A stretch of 64,000 nucleotides of DNA from Schaalia radingae (GCF_900106055.1 NZ_LT629792.1:1860001-1924000); one strand, 5' to 3'. Shown: positions 1-10,305, counted from the first letter of the stretch. Numbers and translations: made by a program. Notes: a model not told the origin generated them from the sequence alone.

Positions 1-389
1 GCCAGCTGCAGTGGCGTTGAGTGGCCGAACATGTTGACGTTCGGGCCAAGCGGGATCACTGCGAACACGCTGAATGCGCAGAACGCTGCGATGGCCGGGG
101 CCATGAAGTAGAGGAACTTATCGGAGCGCCTGGTCCACATGTCCTCTTTGAACAGCAGTTTCAACGCGTCAGCGAAAGCCTGGAACAGGCCGAACGGGCC
201 GGCAACGTTCGGGCCGGGCCTGGTCTGCATGCGTCCCAGTCCGCGTCGTTCCACCCACAGGGCGAGCAACACGTTGAAAATCAGGAACAAGATGATGAAG
301 ACCGCTTTGATGAGGGTCAGCCACCACGTTTCCTGGGAGAAGTCCGCCACTGTGTAGTCGGGAATCGCCAGCGGAAGCGTTGTCATCAT
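1..389 (-). CDS. nuoH: NADH-quinone oxidoreductase subunit H, N-terminal part (NuoH)
   Basis: Membrane subunit of complex I at the junction of the quinone site and the proton-pumping arm. The frame reads MMTTLPLAIPDYTVADFSQ and then a first membrane helix (LIKAVFIILFLIFNVLLALW), followed by the family-typical WVERRGLGRMQTRPGPN and FQAFADALKLLFKED segments that line the quinone chamber. Only about 129 residues lie in the window; the gene runs off the left edge. The start overlaps the nuoG stop (ATGATGA, 386-389) and has GAGGTGA just upstream, so it is coupled to nuoG. Either of two adjacent ATG codons (389 or 386) could be used. Confidence 0.93.
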   Translation of the reverse strand, partial: MMTTLPLAIPDYTVADFSQETWWLTLIKAVFIILFLIFNVLLALWVERRGLGRMQTRPGPNVAGPFGLFQAFADALKLLFKEDMWTRRSDKFLYFMAPAIAAFCAFSVFAVIPLGPNVNMFGHSTPLQL

Positions 390-2980
390 CGGGTCACCTC
401 CACTGCGTGTGAGAGCGTCACAACGGAACCGGCTGTTCCCAGTGACTCATGTACAAGTGATCCTTGGGAGCACTCAGGCAGCCAGACCACACGATCGGGC
501 AGATCGGTGACCTCCACCGGCAGCGTGAGCGATCCGCGTTCGGAGCTAACAGTCAGGGCGTCGCCTTGCGACATTCCCAAAGCCGACAGCGTTGCCTGCG
601 AGATGAAGGCAACGGGGCGGCGCGCTGTTCCAGCCAGCTGCGGTGCGCCGTCCTGAAGGCGTCCGGCGTCGAGCATCGGTTTGTGAGTGGCCAGAACAGC
701 CTGTCCCTCGCTCACCGATTCGACGGGCGGGGCGGTTGTGGTAGCCACATCCATGACGCAGCGTTCACCGGACCAGTCCATCACGGGGTTGACCTCGTCA
801 TACAGATCCTTCAGCGTGGCTCCACCCAGATCGACATCAAATTCGCGCGCCAGTCGCACGAGCACATCGCGATCAGTCAGCGAGCGTGACGAGATCGCCT
901 GGCCGAAGGGGCGCAGTCGGCCTTCCCAGTTGATGAAGGTACCGTTCTTTTCCAGTGGCGGGGCAACGGGCAGCACCACGTCAGCAAGCTCAGTGACATC
1001 GGACGCGCGCACTTCCATCGACACGAGGAAGTCCACTGCGTCGAGCGCATTGCGTGCCGCTTTCGGATCGGGCAGGTCACGCAGGTCAACACCTCCCACG
1101 ATCAGGGCGCTGACAGAGCCGGTGCGCACACCGTCCAGAATGTCCTGAATGTCCATGCCGGTTGTGGTCGGCATGCCTGCCGTATCCCAGCCCATGCTTT
1201 CGCGGGCACCGGCATCGGCAAGTGAGCGACCAAATGGCAGCAGGCCGGGAAGAAGTCCGGCTTCAACCGCTGCGCGGTCACCGCTTCGGCGTGGAACCCA
1301 CTGGAGTCGAGCTCCAGTTGCCTGAGCGAGCTTGGCGGTTGCAGTCAGCAGCCCGGGGGTGCGCGCTGCGCGTTCTCCGACCAGGATGATCCCGCCGTCG
1401 GACAGAGACTCGACGAGGGCGGTGCCTTCGGCCGCTGCTCCGCTGGTGAGCGACGCGAGAACTTCGGTTTCAGTTCCGGGTGCGGCGTGCACCACCTGTG
1501 CGTTGAGCTTGAGTGATCCACTTGTCGTCATCGGCGCAATGGTCGTGACGTGAGTGGTTCCCTTCAGGACGCCTTTACGCAAGCGCAGGAAAATGGATCC
1601 GCATTCGTCTTCGGGCTCGAGTGCGACCAGCAGGACGCTCCCGGCCTTTTCCAGATCCGCATACGTCACACCCAGGCCTGTTCCTGCTACGTGTGCTGCG
1701 AGGAATTGGCGTTCTTCCTCGCTGGTTTCGCGAACGCGTGCATCGATGGAATCGGTCCCCACAACAGTGCGAGCAAACTTGGACCATGCCCAGGCATCCT
1801 CGAAGGTCAGACGGCCGCCAGGAAGCATGCCAACTGTTCCCTTGTCACGCGCCACCTTCAGTCCTTCAGCCACGCGGTGCAGCGCGTCGGCCCAGGAGGT
1901 CGGCACCATCTGACCGTTTTCTCGAACCAGCGGTGTGGTCAGGCGGGATTCACGATCCCATTCAAAGGCGAAGCGATCCTTATCGGTGATCCACTCTTCG
2001 TTCACGTCCGGATCGTTGCCGGCCATGCGGCGCACGACCTGGCCGCGACGCACGTCGATACGGATCGCTGATCCGGATGCGTCGTGTTCTGACACCGACG
2101 GTGTGGAAACCAGGTCGAAGGGGCGTGCACGGAAGCGGTAGGACGACGCGGTGAGCGCGCCGACCGGGCAGATCTGAATAACGTTGCCGGAGAAGTACGA
2201 GGCGAATGCGCGTCCCGACTGGTCGTATCCTGATGGTGGAAGCTCTCCCCCGTTGATGGATCCAATGACGCCAGCCTCGCCGTATGGACCAGACAGCGGC
2301 ACAGTTCTCGCGTCGTGGGCACCTTCGTCGTGGAACCCGATGACCTGGGTGTCGAAGGAGCCGATCTGTTCGCCCATGAAGTAATGGTCGTCTGTCGGTG
2401 AGGTACCGCCGCCGCGACCTTGCAGGTCGATGAACGCGTCGCCTGCAATCTCCTTACCGAAACGCACGCAGCGCTGGCACAGGATGCAGCGGTCACGGTC
2501 CAGCATGATGTGGCTGGTCAGCTTCAGAGGCTTGGGGAAAGTGCGCTTGGCGTCAGCGAATCGTGACTTTGCGCGTCCTTCTGTCATGGCCTGGTTCTGC
2601 AGGGGACATTCGCCGCCCTTGTCGCAGATAGGGCAGTCCAGCGGGTGGTTGATCAGCAGGAACTCCATAACGCCGCGCTGTGCTTTGTCGGCAATCTCGG
2701 AGGTGAACTGGGTCTTGACGACCATTCCCGGGCTGACTGTCTGTGCGCATGAGGGCTGCGGCTTGGGCATGAAGCGCAGCTCGCCGGTCTTGCGGTCAGG
2801 CATTCCGACTTCGACAAGGCACTGGCGGCATGCAGCTGCAGGTGCGAGCAGTGGGTGATCGCAGAATCGTGGAATACGAATTCCAGCCTGTTCCGCAGCG
2901 CGAATGACCAGCGTTCCCTTGGGAACGGACATCTGGATGTCATCGATCGTAATATCGACCATTTCTGGCGCGTCGCTCAT
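386..2980 (-). CDS. nuoG: NADH-quinone oxidoreductase subunit G (NuoG), N7 cluster ligands lost
   Basis: Large iron-sulfur subunit of complex I, 864 residues, carrying electrons from NuoF/NuoE towards NuoI/NuoB. Visible ligands: [2Fe-2S] C40, C51, C54, C78; a HxxxCxxCxxxxxC set at H112, C116, C119, C125; and a 4Fe-4S set C165, C168, C171 with C271 (ICPVGALT). The rest is a molybdopterin-oxidoreductase-like domain with no sign of a cofactor role. Two oddities: the CxxCxxxCx27C motif for the off-path N7 cluster is kept in spacing but reads S297, D300, S304, T332; and C171 to C271 spans 100 residues where about 44 is usual, so a loop of roughly 55 residues is inserted (about 190-255). The start overlaps the nuoF stop by ATGA. 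Confidence 0.96.
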   Translation of the reverse strand: MSDAPEMVDITIDDIQMSVPKGTLVIRAAEQAGIRIPRFCDHPLLAPAAACRQCLVEVGMPDRKTGELRFMPKPQPSCAQTVSPGMVVKTQFTSEIADKAQRGVMEFLLINHPLDCPICDKGGECPLQNQAMTEGRAKSRFADAKRTFPKPLKLTSHIMLDRDRCILCQRCVRFGKEIAGDAFIDLQGRGGGTSPTDDHYFMGEQIGSFDTQVIGFHDEGAHDARTVPLSGPYGEAGVIGSINGGELPPSGYDQSGRAFASYFSGNVIQICPVGALTASSYRFRARPFDLVSTPSVSEHDASGSAIRIDVRRGQVVRRMAGNDPDVNEEWITDKDRFAFEWDRESRLTTPLVRENGQMVPTSWADALHRVAEGLKVARDKGTVGMLPGGRLTFEDAWAWSKFARTVVGTDSIDARVRETSEEERQFLAAHVAGTGLGVTYADLEKAGSVLLVALEPEDECGSIFLRLRKGVLKGTTHVTTIAPMTTSGSLKLNAQVVHAAPGTETEVLASLTSGAAAEGTALVESLSDGGIILVGERAARTPGLLTATAKLAQATGARLQWVPRRSGDRAAVEAGLLPGLLPFGRSLADAGARESMGWDTAGMPTTTGMDIQDILDGVRTGSVSALIVGGVDLRDLPDPKAARNALDAVDFLVSMEVRASDVTELADVVLPVAPPLEKNGTFINWEGRLRPFGQAISSRSLTDRDVLVRLAREFDVDLGGATLKDLYDEVNPVMDWSGERCVMDVATTTAPPVESVSEGQAVLATHKPMLDAGRLQDGAPQLAGTARRPVAFISQATLSALGMSQGDALTVSSERGSLTLPVEVTDLPDRVVWLPECSQGSLVHESLGTAGSVVTLSHAVEVTR

Positions 2981-4278
2981 CGGGCACCTCCTCTAGTGAA
3001 GTTAGCGGACGCTTCGTACGGGAACAGCTCCTGTGCGGGCGTCGTCAAACCGGCTTCGAATTCTTCTCGGAACTTGCTGATGCCGGACCTGATTGGTGTG
3101 GCTGCAGCGTCACCGAGTGCGCAGAAGCTGCGACCGGCGATGTTCCCGGCGATCTCTTCGAGCAGATCGACGTCTCCGGGAAGTCCCTTGCCCTGTTCCA
3201 GGCGCAGCATGATCTGCTTGAGCCAGTACGTTCCTTCGCGGCACGGCGTGCATTTGCCGCACGATTCGTGCTGGTAGAACTCGGTCCAGCGGGTAATGAC
3301 GCGCACGACCGATGTGGTCTCGTCGAACACCTGCAGTGCACGCGTTGCCAGCATCGATCCGGCCTGTCCCACGGATTCGTAGTCGAGGGACACATCAAGT
3401 TCAGCTTCGGTAAACAGCGGGGTGGATGATCCGCCTGGTGTCCAGAACTTGAGGGTGTGGCCTTCGCGGATGCCTCCGGCCATTTCGATCAGTTCGCGCA
3501 TCGTGATGCCGAATGGTGCTTCAAACTGGCCTGGGTTCTTGACGTGGCCTGAGACGGAGAAAATACCGTGGCCCTTGGATTTTTCCGTGCCCATCGAGGC
3601 GTACCAGTCATCTCCGTTGCGGAAAATCCCTGGCACCTGCGAAATGGATTCGGCATTGTTAATAACAGTCGGGCGCGCGTACAGGCCTTCAGCTGCCGGG
3701 AACGGGGGCTTCAGGCGCGGATGTCCGCGACGACCTTCCAGGGAGTCCAGCAGTGCGGTTTCTTCACCGCAGATGTAGGCACCGGCACCTGCGTGAGCAA
3801 TGATGCGCAGGTCTTCCAGCAGGCCAGCCTCTTCAGCTTCGCGAATCGCATTCAGGAGGCGGCGGTAGACGTGGACGACCTCGCCACGCAGGTAGACGAA
3901 AGCGTGGTGGCAGTTAATGGCGCGGCATGTGATCGCCATGCCTTCAACCAGAATGTGCGGGTTCGCCATGATCAGCGGGATGTCCTTGCAGGTTCCCGGT
4001 TCTGATTCGTCGGCGTTGACCACGAGGTACCGCGGCTTGCCGTCATCGGGAGGCAGGAAGGACCACTTGAGTCCGGTCGGGAAGCCTGCGCCGCCTCGGC
4101 CTCGCAGACCGGCAGCCTTGACCTTCTCGACGATGTCAGACGGTTCAAGGGCGCGGGCGGCTTTCAATCCTTCGTATCCGCCACGGCTCAGGTAAGACTG
4201 CAGCGTCCATGACCGCTCTGCATCCCACCCGCGCGTCAGGATCGGCGTGAGGGTTGATGGTGCGCTTAAGGAGCTCAC
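2977..4278 (-). CDS. nuoF: NADH-quinone oxidoreductase subunit F (NuoF)
   Basis: NADH-dehydrogenase subunit of complex I, 433 residues, on the cytoplasmic tip; it binds NADH and FMN and holds the N3 [4Fe-4S] cluster. The flavin/NADH glycine-rich stretch GRGGAGFPTGLKW and the VNADESEPGTCKD segment are both present. The N3 ligands are in ESCGKCTPCREG plus the later cysteine in SFCALGDAA. Length is normal. It overlaps nuoE upstream (ATGA at 4275-4278) and nuoG downstream (ATGA at 2977-2980), so the three flavoprotein-module subunits are translationally coupled. Confidence 0.97.
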   Translation of the reverse strand: MSSLSAPSTLTPILTRGWDAERSWTLQSYLSRGGYEGLKAARALEPSDIVEKVKAAGLRGRGGAGFPTGLKWSFLPPDDGKPRYLVVNADESEPGTCKDIPLIMANPHILVEGMAITCRAINCHHAFVYLRGEVVHVYRRLLNAIREAEEAGLLEDLRIIAHAGAGAYICGEETALLDSLEGRRGHPRLKPPFPAAEGLYARPTVINNAESISQVPGIFRNGDDWYASMGTEKSKGHGIFSVSGHVKNPGQFEAPFGITMRELIEMAGGIREGHTLKFWTPGGSSTPLFTEAELDVSLDYESVGQAGSMLATRALQVFDETTSVVRVITRWTEFYQHESCGKCTPCREGTYWLKQIMLRLEQGKGLPGDVDLLEEIAGNIAGRSFCALGDAAATPIRSGISKFREEFEAGLTTPAQELFPYEASANFTRGGAR

Positions 4279-4964
4279 TTGTCCTCCTCCTGTTCAGAAC
4301 CGGTCCGCACCGGAGCATTCCAGTTGTTCTGCTCTGCGATGCGCAGGCCCAGCAGTGAGTTCTCGCCCGCTGAAGGGCCCTCATGTTCGTGACCATCAAG
4401 AAAACCGGCAAGTACGTGCTCGACCTCTTTGAACGTGTGGACCGTGTCGGCACCACGCGTCGGGTGGATCGGCTTATCGGCCTCGATGTCGTCGATCAGC
4501 TGAATCGCTGACTGCGGTGTCTGGTTATCGAAGAACTCCCAGTTGACCATCATGACGGGCGCGTAGTCACACGCGGCGTTGCATTCGAGGCGTTCCAGCG
4601 TAATCTTGCCGGATTCACTGGTCTCATCGGTGCCAACTCCCACATGCTGTGAGACGGCCTCCCAGATTGCGTCACCGCCCAGCACGGCGCACAGCGCGTT
4701 CGTGCACACGCCCACCAGGTAGTCTCCCGTGGGATGGCGCTTGTACTGGGTATAGAACGTCGCCACAGCGGACACTTCCGCACGTGTCAGGTCGAGGATG
4801 TCAGCGCACAGCGCGATGCCGTCAGCAGTGATGTATCCGTCAACGGATTGCACGAGGTGCAGCAGCGGAATCAGTGCTGAGCGTGAATGTCCGGTGGGAT
4901 ACCGGTCCACAACCACCGCCGCTTCTTCACGCAGACGCTGTTCAACTTCTGGCGCGTAGCTCAT
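4275..4964 (-). CDS. nuoE: NADH-quinone oxidoreductase subunit E (NuoE)
   Basis: Small thioredoxin-fold subunit of the complex I NADH module, 229 residues, carrying the N1a [2Fe-2S] cluster. The four ligands are visible as CTNALC and CNAAC, with the usual [10 protein letters not shown] helix between. The C-terminal tail of about 60 residues after the fold is polar and of no clear function, common in actinobacterial NuoE. The start overlaps the nuoD stop by ATGA (4961-4964), and the stop overlaps nuoF in the same way. Confidence 0.96.
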   Translation of the reverse strand: MSYAPEVEQRLREEAAVVVDRYPTGHSRSALIPLLHLVQSVDGYITADGIALCADILDLTRAEVSAVATFYTQYKRHPTGDYLVGVCTNALCAVLGGDAIWEAVSQHVGVGTDETSESGKITLERLECNAACDYAPVMMVNWEFFDNQTPQSAIQLIDDIEADKPIHPTRGADTVHTFKEVEHVLAGFLDGHEHEGPSAGENSLLGLRIAEQNNWNAPVRTGSEQEEDK

Positions 4965-6316
4965 CGGTCAACACCTCCCAAAACAGGGTCAATTGTTGCC
5001 AGGCAGACAACCACGTCAGCCAGCTGGCCCCCCTCGGTCATGATGGACAATGACTGCAGGTTGGCGAATGAAGGGTCACGGAAGTGCGCGCGGTAGGGGC
5101 GCGTGCCACCGCCGGAGACTACGTGGATCCCGAGCAGGCCCTTCGGATGTTCGATGGTCTGGTATACCTGACCGGCGGGAACAGAGAATCCCTCGGTCAC
5201 CAGCTTGAAGTGGTGAATCAGCGACTCCATCGACTCGCCCATGATTTCGCGGATATGTTCGAGCGAGTTGCCCTGTCCGTCGGTTGCAACCGACAGCCGT
5301 GCCGGCCACGCGATCGAGGGGTCATCAACCATGGTCGGACCGCCCTCGCACTTCTCGAGGCGTCGGAGCACCTGCACGACGATGCGCAGTGACTGGTAGA
5401 TCTCGTCGAAGCGAACGAGTGTGCGGTTGTAGGCGTCGGATGAATCATAGGTGGGAACGTCGAATTCGAAATCTTCGTACCCGCAGTACGGTTGCATCTT
5501 TCGCAGATCAAACGGAATGCCGGCCGCTTTCAGGCCCGGTCCGGTCATACCGAGCGCCATAACAGCTGACAGCGGCATGTAGCCGGTACCAACGAAACGC
5601 TTTTTGAAGATCGGGTTCTGTAAGGTGAGGTCCTGCAGTTCGCCCACGTCTCTGCGGATGCGCGGCAGCTTTTCACGGATGAAGTCCACCGTTCCTGCCG
5701 GCAGGTCCTGTGCGACGCCGCCAGGTCGGATGTACGCGTGGTTCATGCGCAGGCCGGTGATGCGTTCGAAAATTCGCAGGATTTCTTCACGTGCGCGGAA
5801 GCCGATGGTCATCATCGTGGTGGCACCCAGCTCGTTGCCGCCGGTTCCGATTGCCACGATGTGCGAGGCTGCACGGTTGAGCTCCATCATGAGTACGCGG
5901 ATCAGCGTGGCGCGCTCTGGAATCTGGTCGGTGATGCCCAGCAGTTTTTCCACCGCCAGGCAGTAGCCGACTTCCTGGAAGAACGGTGCGACGTAGTCCA
6001 TGCGGGTGCAGAATGTGACGCCCTGTGTCCACGTGCGGTATTCCATGTTCTTTTCGATGCCGGTGTGCAGGTAGCCGGTGTCAACGCGTGTTTCGCGCAC
6101 GAGTTCGCCGTCCAGTTCAAGGACCAGGCGGAGCACGCCGTGCGTCGAGGGGTGCACTGGACCCATGTTGAGCACGATGCGTTCGTTCGTGATCTTTTCG
6201 ATTTCGGCGAGGACGTCTTCCCAGTCACCGCCCTGCGCCATGACTTCGGGAATGTCGTCGACATCGATGTTGGCTGTTCCGGGGGTTGCCCGGAAATTGA
6301 CACGTTGTGCGTTCAT
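4961..6316 (-). CDS. nuoD: NADH-quinone oxidoreductase subunit D (NuoD)
   Basis: The 49-kDa-type subunit of complex I, 451 residues, forming the quinone pocket with NuoB. Diagnostic segments are [22 protein letters not shown] near residue 50, which contains the quinone-site histidine, and [22 protein letters not shown]; it ends with the conserved tail DPVLGGVDR. The segment [22 protein letters not shown] is typical. Not fused to NuoC. The start ATG (6314-6316) overlaps the nuoC stop by one base (TGATG). Confidence 0.97.
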   Translation of the reverse strand: MNAQRVNFRATPGTANIDVDDIPEVMAQGGDWEDVLAEIEKITNERIVLNMGPVHPSTHGVLRLVLELDGELVRETRVDTGYLHTGIEKNMEYRTWTQGVTFCTRMDYVAPFFQEVGYCLAVEKLLGITDQIPERATLIRVLMMELNRAASHIVAIGTGGNELGATTMMTIGFRAREEILRIFERITGLRMNHAYIRPGGVAQDLPAGTVDFIREKLPRIRRDVGELQDLTLQNPIFKKRFVGTGYMPLSAVMALGMTGPGLKAAGIPFDLRKMQPYCGYEDFEFDVPTYDSSDAYNRTLVRFDEIYQSLRIVVQVLRRLEKCEGGPTMVDDPSIAWPARLSVATDGQGNSLEHIREIMGESMESLIHHFKLVTEGFSVPAGQVYQTIEHPKGLLGIHVVSGGGTRPYRAHFRDPSFANLQSLSIMTEGGQLADVVVCLATIDPVLGGVDR

Positions 6317-7059
6317 CAGTTGTACGACCTCCGTGTGTCGGCCGGTGGAACGGTGGCTCCCTTGTATTCCACGGGAATGCCGCCCAGTGGGTAATCTTTG
6401 CGCTGCGGGTGTCCTACCCAGTCATCCGGCATCGCAGTACGCGTCAAAGAGGGGTGGCCATCAAAGATAATGCCCATCAGGTCCCACGTCTCGCGTTCCT
6501 GCCAGTCGTTCGCGGGGTAGATGTCGACGATGCTGGGGATGTGCGGATCTGCGTCCGGGCACGTGACTTCCAGTCGCAGCATCCTGTTATGGGTGATCGA
6601 CATGAACGGGTAAATGGCGTGGAGTTCACGGCCCCTGTCGGCCGGGTAGTGCACGCCGTTGGTGCCGATGCACAGTTCAAAGCGCAGGTCCTGGTCGTCA
6701 CGCAGGTGACGTGCCACGCGCTGAATGTGCTCGCGCGCAATGAAGATCGTCAGTTGATCGTGTTCGACAACGACCTTTTCGATGACGTCGTTGACATCAA
6801 GGCCATCCTCGGTAATCAGTTCTTCGAGGATGTCCACGACCGAGTCAAACCACGATCCGTACGGCCGCTGGCTGGGGGCAGCGAACGTCGCGGCCTGCTG
6901 CAGCCCGCCGAAACCGGTGGTGTCTCCGGCGTCGTGAACGCCGAACATGCCGGTGCGTTGGGCCACCACGTCGGGGGCCTGGAAGGATCCCAGCGCCTGC
7001 ATCTGCCCCTGCGGCTGCACCTCATCAGGGGTAGGCGTCACTGATTCAGTTTCGCTCAC
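6316..7059 (-). CDS. nuoC: NADH-quinone oxidoreductase subunit C (NuoC)
   Basis: The 30-kDa-type subunit of complex I, 247 residues, in the connecting module of the peripheral arm. The conserved core is in the C-terminal half: [16 protein letters not shown], then [21 protein letters not shown] and [29 protein letters not shown], the family signature. The first 70 or so residues are Gln/Pro-rich and poorly conserved. It lies between nuoB (ATGA overlap at 7056-7059) and nuoD. Confidence 0.96.
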   Translation of the reverse strand: MSETESVTPTPDEVQPQGQMQALGSFQAPDVVAQRTGMFGVHDAGDTTGFGGLQQAATFAAPSQRPYGSWFDSVVDILEELITEDGLDVNDVIEKVVVEHDQLTIFIAREHIQRVARHLRDDQDLRFELCIGTNGVHYPADRGRELHAIYPFMSITHNRMLRLEVTCPDADPHIPSIVDIYPANDWQERETWDLMGIIFDGHPSLTRTAMPDDWVGHPQRKDYPLGGIPVEYKGATVPPADTRRSYN

Positions 7060-7610
7060 GACAGGAGTCCCTTCATCTGGTGGGTCGGTGTAGCAGCAAG
7101 TGCTGCCTGCTCGGCCTTGCGTGCGATTTCCTGACGGTGGACGCCAAGCGGCTCTTTGCCGATCTGCTCACGCAGGGTGAGGACGGCGTGGATCAGCGCT
7201 TCGGGGCGAGGTGGGCATCCGGGCAGGTAGACATCCACAGGCAGGAAGTGATCGCAGCCCTGGATGACGGCGTAGTTGTTGAACATGCCGCCGGACGAGG
7301 CGCAGGCGCCCATCGAAATGACCCACTTGGGGTCGGCCATCGAGTCGTAGACGCGACGGATGATCGGTGCCATCTTGTGGGAGACACGACCCGAGACGAT
7401 CATGAGGTCGGAGTGACGCGGCGAGGCGCGGAACACTTCCAGTCCGAATCGTGACATGTCAAAGCGAGGGGTGCCGGCTGCCATCATTTCAATCGCGCAG
7501 CACGCCAAGCCCATGGTGACAGGCCACTGGCTGTGTTTACGACCCAGCCCCAGCAGTTTTTCCATGCTGGTCAGAGCAATGCCTGCAGGTAACGCTTCTT
7601 CAATACCCAT
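7056..7610 (-). CDS. nuoB: NADH-quinone oxidoreductase subunit B (NuoB)
   Basis: PSST-type subunit of complex I, 184 residues, holding the N2 [4Fe-4S] cluster that passes electrons to quinone. The ligands are visible as the tandem cysteines in [13 protein letters not shown], the cysteine of [10 protein letters not shown] and that of [10 protein letters not shown]. The family segment [21 protein letters not shown] is intact. A strong Shine-Dalgarno (AGGAGGACTC) precedes the ATG; it follows nuoA by 16 bases. Confidence 0.97.
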   Translation of the reverse strand: MGIEEALPAGIALTSMEKLLGLGRKHSQWPVTMGLACCAIEMMAAGTPRFDMSRFGLEVFRASPRHSDLMIVSGRVSHKMAPIIRRVYDSMADPKWVISMGACASSGGMFNNYAVIQGCDHFLPVDVYLPGCPPRPEALIHAVLTLREQIGKEPLGVHRQEIARKAEQAALAATPTHQMKGLLS

Positions 7611-7626
7611 GAGTCCTCCTTCGCTC

Positions 7627-7986
7627 CTAGTAGTCCAGCCCGCCGCGGCGCCACTCGTAAATGTAGGGCACCGTGATCAGGGCGATAAAGGTCAACATGA
7701 CAACAAGCCCGAACAAGCCCAGCTGGTTAAAGCTGACGGCCCACGGGTACATAAAGACGACCTCGATGTCGAAGATGATGAAGGTCATCGCGACGAGGTA
7801 GTAGCGCACCGGGAAACGGCCTTCCTCAATGTGCTGAGGGCCTGGATCAATGCCACATTCGTAGTTGTCAGCTTTGGTGCTGTTCTTGCGTGTGGGTCCC
7901 AGGATCGCTGATGCACCCAGGCCGCCCAGCGCCAGCACGATGGCTGCTGCGGCCATAATCAGCAATGGCACGTAGGGATTGGTCAT
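7627..7986 (-). CDS. nuoA: NADH-quinone oxidoreductase subunit A (NuoA)
   Basis: Small membrane subunit of complex I, 119 residues, with three hydrophobic helices (about 7-29, 60-82, 86-108). Conserved features include YECGIDP and [27 protein letters not shown], whose acidic residues belong to the quinone/proton coupling region. GGGAGGAACA precedes the ATG. It is the first nuo gene and begins 73 bases after the geranylgeranyl reductase gene, so the two may share a transcript. Confidence 0.96.
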   Translation of the reverse strand: MTNPYVPLLIMAAAAIVLALGGLGASAILGPTRKNSTKADNYECGIDPGPQHIEEGRFPVRYYLVAMTFIIFDIEVVFMYPWAVSFNQLGLFGLVVMLTFIALITVPYIYEWRRGGLDY

Positions 7987-8059
7987 TGTTCCTCCCGGTT
8001 ATTGACGAGGGCGGTCAGCCCGATGGCACAACTGCAACACGGAGATTGCTGAGTCGATC

Positions 8060-9340
8060 TCATACCTTGGGCACCACCTTCGTGAGGGTAGTAATCAGAC
8101 GGTCGTCCCATTGACCGCCGCTACGTTCAAAACCATCTGATAACAGTTTATGGACAAGTGTCATCAAGCGTGGGATTCCAAGCCCCGTATGTGTACACAA
8201 GTGCATCACTTTCGGGTTCTCGATCAGCCGCACGAAGATTCGTCCCATGGAATAGTACCCGCCATATTCCTGTTTCATCGCATGAGGGTACTCTTCCATC
8301 GCCTTATCCATGCCGGCAAGCGTCGTGCGGGCAAGACCCTGAGCCATCGCCATTGCAGCAAGACGACCCGCTTTCAGGGCCGGCGCGATTCCCTCGCCGT
8401 TGAAGGGTGAGACCATTCCGCCAGCATCACCCACCAGCACCAGTGAGTTCGCGTAGTGGGGTGTGCGGTTAAAGCTCATCGGCAACGCTGCGCTGCGCAG
8501 GGAGCCAACCTGATTGTCAGGCGTGAAACCCCACTCGTCGGGAAGGGAATCGACCCATTGCTTCAGCACTTTGTGGTACGGCAGTTTGGTTGCCTTCGCA
8601 TCTGAAGAGACTGATCCCAAGCCGACGTTGACGGTGCCGTCACCCATCGGGAAGATCCAGCCGTAACCGGGCAGCGGTTCGGATTTGCCGGGCTGTCCTG
8701 CATACAGTTCGAGGTGGGATTCCATCCATTCTTCATTTGAGCGAGGTGAGCGGAAGTACGTGCGTGCCGCCACTCCGAGGGGACGGCGCGGATTCTTTTC
8801 ACGTCCCATTGCGGTGGCCAGTCGCGCCGACACGCCGCCTGCATCCACCACAAGTTTGGCGTGGAACTCGACATCTTCAGCGTCTTTACCCTGCCCGATG
8901 CGCGCGCGCACGCCAGTGATGCGCCCAGTTGAGTCAGTCAACGGTCCTGTCACCGTACAGTTTTCGACCAGGCGCGCACCACGATTGCATGCGTGCTGAA
9001 TGAGGTCTTGGTCGAGTTCCGTGCGGCGACGTGTCATGCCGTATCCGGGCAGTGATTTTTGGTCAGGCCATTCCAGTTGCAGGCGATGCCCGCCACCAAT
9101 GACCGTCAATCCGCGGTTACGCGTCCACGTGCTTGTATCGACGCCCATCACAATGAGTTCGTACACGGCTGCAGGGGTCAGCCCGTCGCCGCATATCTTG
9201 TCCCGCGGGAATGATGCTTTTTCAAGTACGAGGGCATCAATGCCGGCACTTGCCAGGTGGTAGGCAGTTGATGCACCTGCCGGCCCGCCACCGACGATTA
9301 CGACGTCAGCATCATCATGCTTCGCCACACCGTCAGACAC
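8060..9340 (-). CDS. Geranylgeranyl reductase family FAD-dependent protein
   Basis: Flavoprotein of the geranylgeranyl-reductase (ChlP/DGGR) family, about 426 residues. The N-terminal FAD-binding fold is clear (VVIVGGGPAGASTAYHLASAG), followed by KICGDGLTP and the second flavin motif LVLVGDAGGMVSPFNGEGI. In actinobacteria this family sits between menG and nuo and is thought to saturate isoprene units of menaquinone (MenJ-like) or other polyprenoids; the substrate here is inferred. A TTG at 9364 would extend the frame by eight codons, but AGAGGAG lies five bases before the GTG at 9340, so I chose GTG. Confidence 0.88.
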   Translation of the reverse strand: MSDGVAKHDDADVVIVGGGPAGASTAYHLASAGIDALVLEKASFPRDKICGDGLTPAAVYELIVMGVDTSTWTRNRGLTVIGGGHRLQLEWPDQKSLPGYGMTRRRTELDQDLIQHACNRGARLVENCTVTGPLTDSTGRITGVRARIGQGKDAEDVEFHAKLVVDAGGVSARLATAMGREKNPRRPLGVAARTYFRSPRSNEEWMESHLELYAGQPGKSEPLPGYGWIFPMGDGTVNVGLGSVSSDAKATKLPYHKVLKQWVDSLPDEWGFTPDNQVGSLRSAALPMSFNRTPHYANSLVLVGDAGGMVSPFNGEGIAPALKAGRLAAMAMAQGLARTTLAGMDKAMEEYPHAMKQEYGGYYSMGRIFVRLIENPKVMHLCTHTGLGIPRLMTLVHKLLSDGFERSGGQWDDRLITTLTKVVPKV

Positions 9341-9498
9341 AGTGTCTCCTCTACTTGTTGTCAAGCCTCATTCGACTAGCACCCTACTCCGATTGCCCCA
9401 AAGGGCACATTTCGTCATTTTGGCGCGAAAAAAGACTGGTTCTTTGATGTATTTGAGAAAGGGGGCCTTTACCTATTTCAGGTATCGTGAAGCGCGTC

Positions 9499-10269
9499 TC
9501 ATTGGGCACGTCGGGCACGATGCAGCGCAACGATGCCGCCTGTCAGATTCCTGTACTCCACGCTCTCCCATCCGCTCCGCGCGATCATCTGCCCCACAGT
9601 GATCTGGTCGGGCCAGCTCTGGATCGTCTCAACCAGGTAGTCGTACGCCACGTCGTCAGATGAAACCAGGCGTGCCAGCGTCGGCATGACCACCATCTGG
9701 TGGATGCGGTACAGGCGCGAGAAAATCGGGTCAGTCGGGTGGGAGAATTCACAGATCACCAGTCGCCCGCCCGGTTTCGTCACGCGTGCCATTTCACGCA
9801 AGGCGCGTTCCGGGTCGCTGATATTGCGCAGCCCGTACGACATGGTCACGGCGTCGAATGTCGCGTCTTCGAATTGGAGGTTGGTGGCATCGCCCTGAAC
9901 AAATGAGATCTCCGGGTGGCGCGCACGGCCTATCGCAATCATTCCTTCTGACAGGTCGCACGCCGTCACGCGTGCGCCACCGGCAGCGATCGCCGCAGCT
10001 GATGCACCGGTTCCGGCAGCAAGGTCGAGGATTTCCTCCCCAGGCTTGCCATCGATTGCAGTGCGCAATGCGCGCAGCCACACATGATCCATCCCACCGC
10101 TGGCAAGTGCATTCATCATGTCGTATCGACGTGCCACGGAATTAAACATTGCCGCAACTTCGCCGGGATCCTTATCTAGTTGCGCGCGCACGCCCGCCGG
10201 TGAGCTGTCGTCATTGAGGTCAGCGTCCTGGTCATAGACGTCGTAGTTCAGACCTGCCGTTTCATTCAT
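9499..10269 (-). CDS. menG: Demethylmenaquinone methyltransferase (MenG/UbiE)
   Basis: SAM-dependent methyltransferase for the last step of menaquinone synthesis, 256 residues. Family features: FNSVARRYDMMNALASGG near residue 41, the SAM-binding LDLAAGTGASAAAIA, and the UbiE signature MSYGLRNISDPERALREMARV, then GGRLVICEFSHP. It is upstream of the geranylgeranyl reductase and nuo genes on the same strand, and divergent from menF with only 36 bases between the two starts. Confidence 0.96.
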   Translation of the reverse strand: MNETAGLNYDVYDQDADLNDDSSPAGVRAQLDKDPGEVAAMFNSVARRYDMMNALASGGMDHVWLRALRTAIDGKPGEEILDLAAGTGASAAAIAAGGARVTACDLSEGMIAIGRARHPEISFVQGDATNLQFEDATFDAVTMSYGLRNISDPERALREMARVTKPGGRLVICEFSHPTDPIFSRLYRIHQMVVMPTLARLVSSDDVAYDYLVETIQSWPDQITVGQMIARSGWESVEYRNLTGGIVALHRARRAQ

Positions 10270-10293
10270 GTCTCTATCTTTTCATGGTCTGGA

Positions 10294-10299
10294 TACGAT
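10294..10299 (+). promoter_or_regulatory. -10 element for leaderless menF mRNA
   Basis: TACGAT (TANNNT) ends six bases before the menF ATG at 10306, leaving no room for a Shine-Dalgarno. This spacing puts transcription start at or next to the A of ATG. It is one of about ten such arrangements in the window. Confidence 0.55.
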
Positions 10300-10305
10300 G
10301 GCCTC

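Noticed and set aside
5738..6394. Open frame of 218 codons on the plus strand
   Set aside because: Antisense to nuoD/nuoC, both complete with signature motifs.
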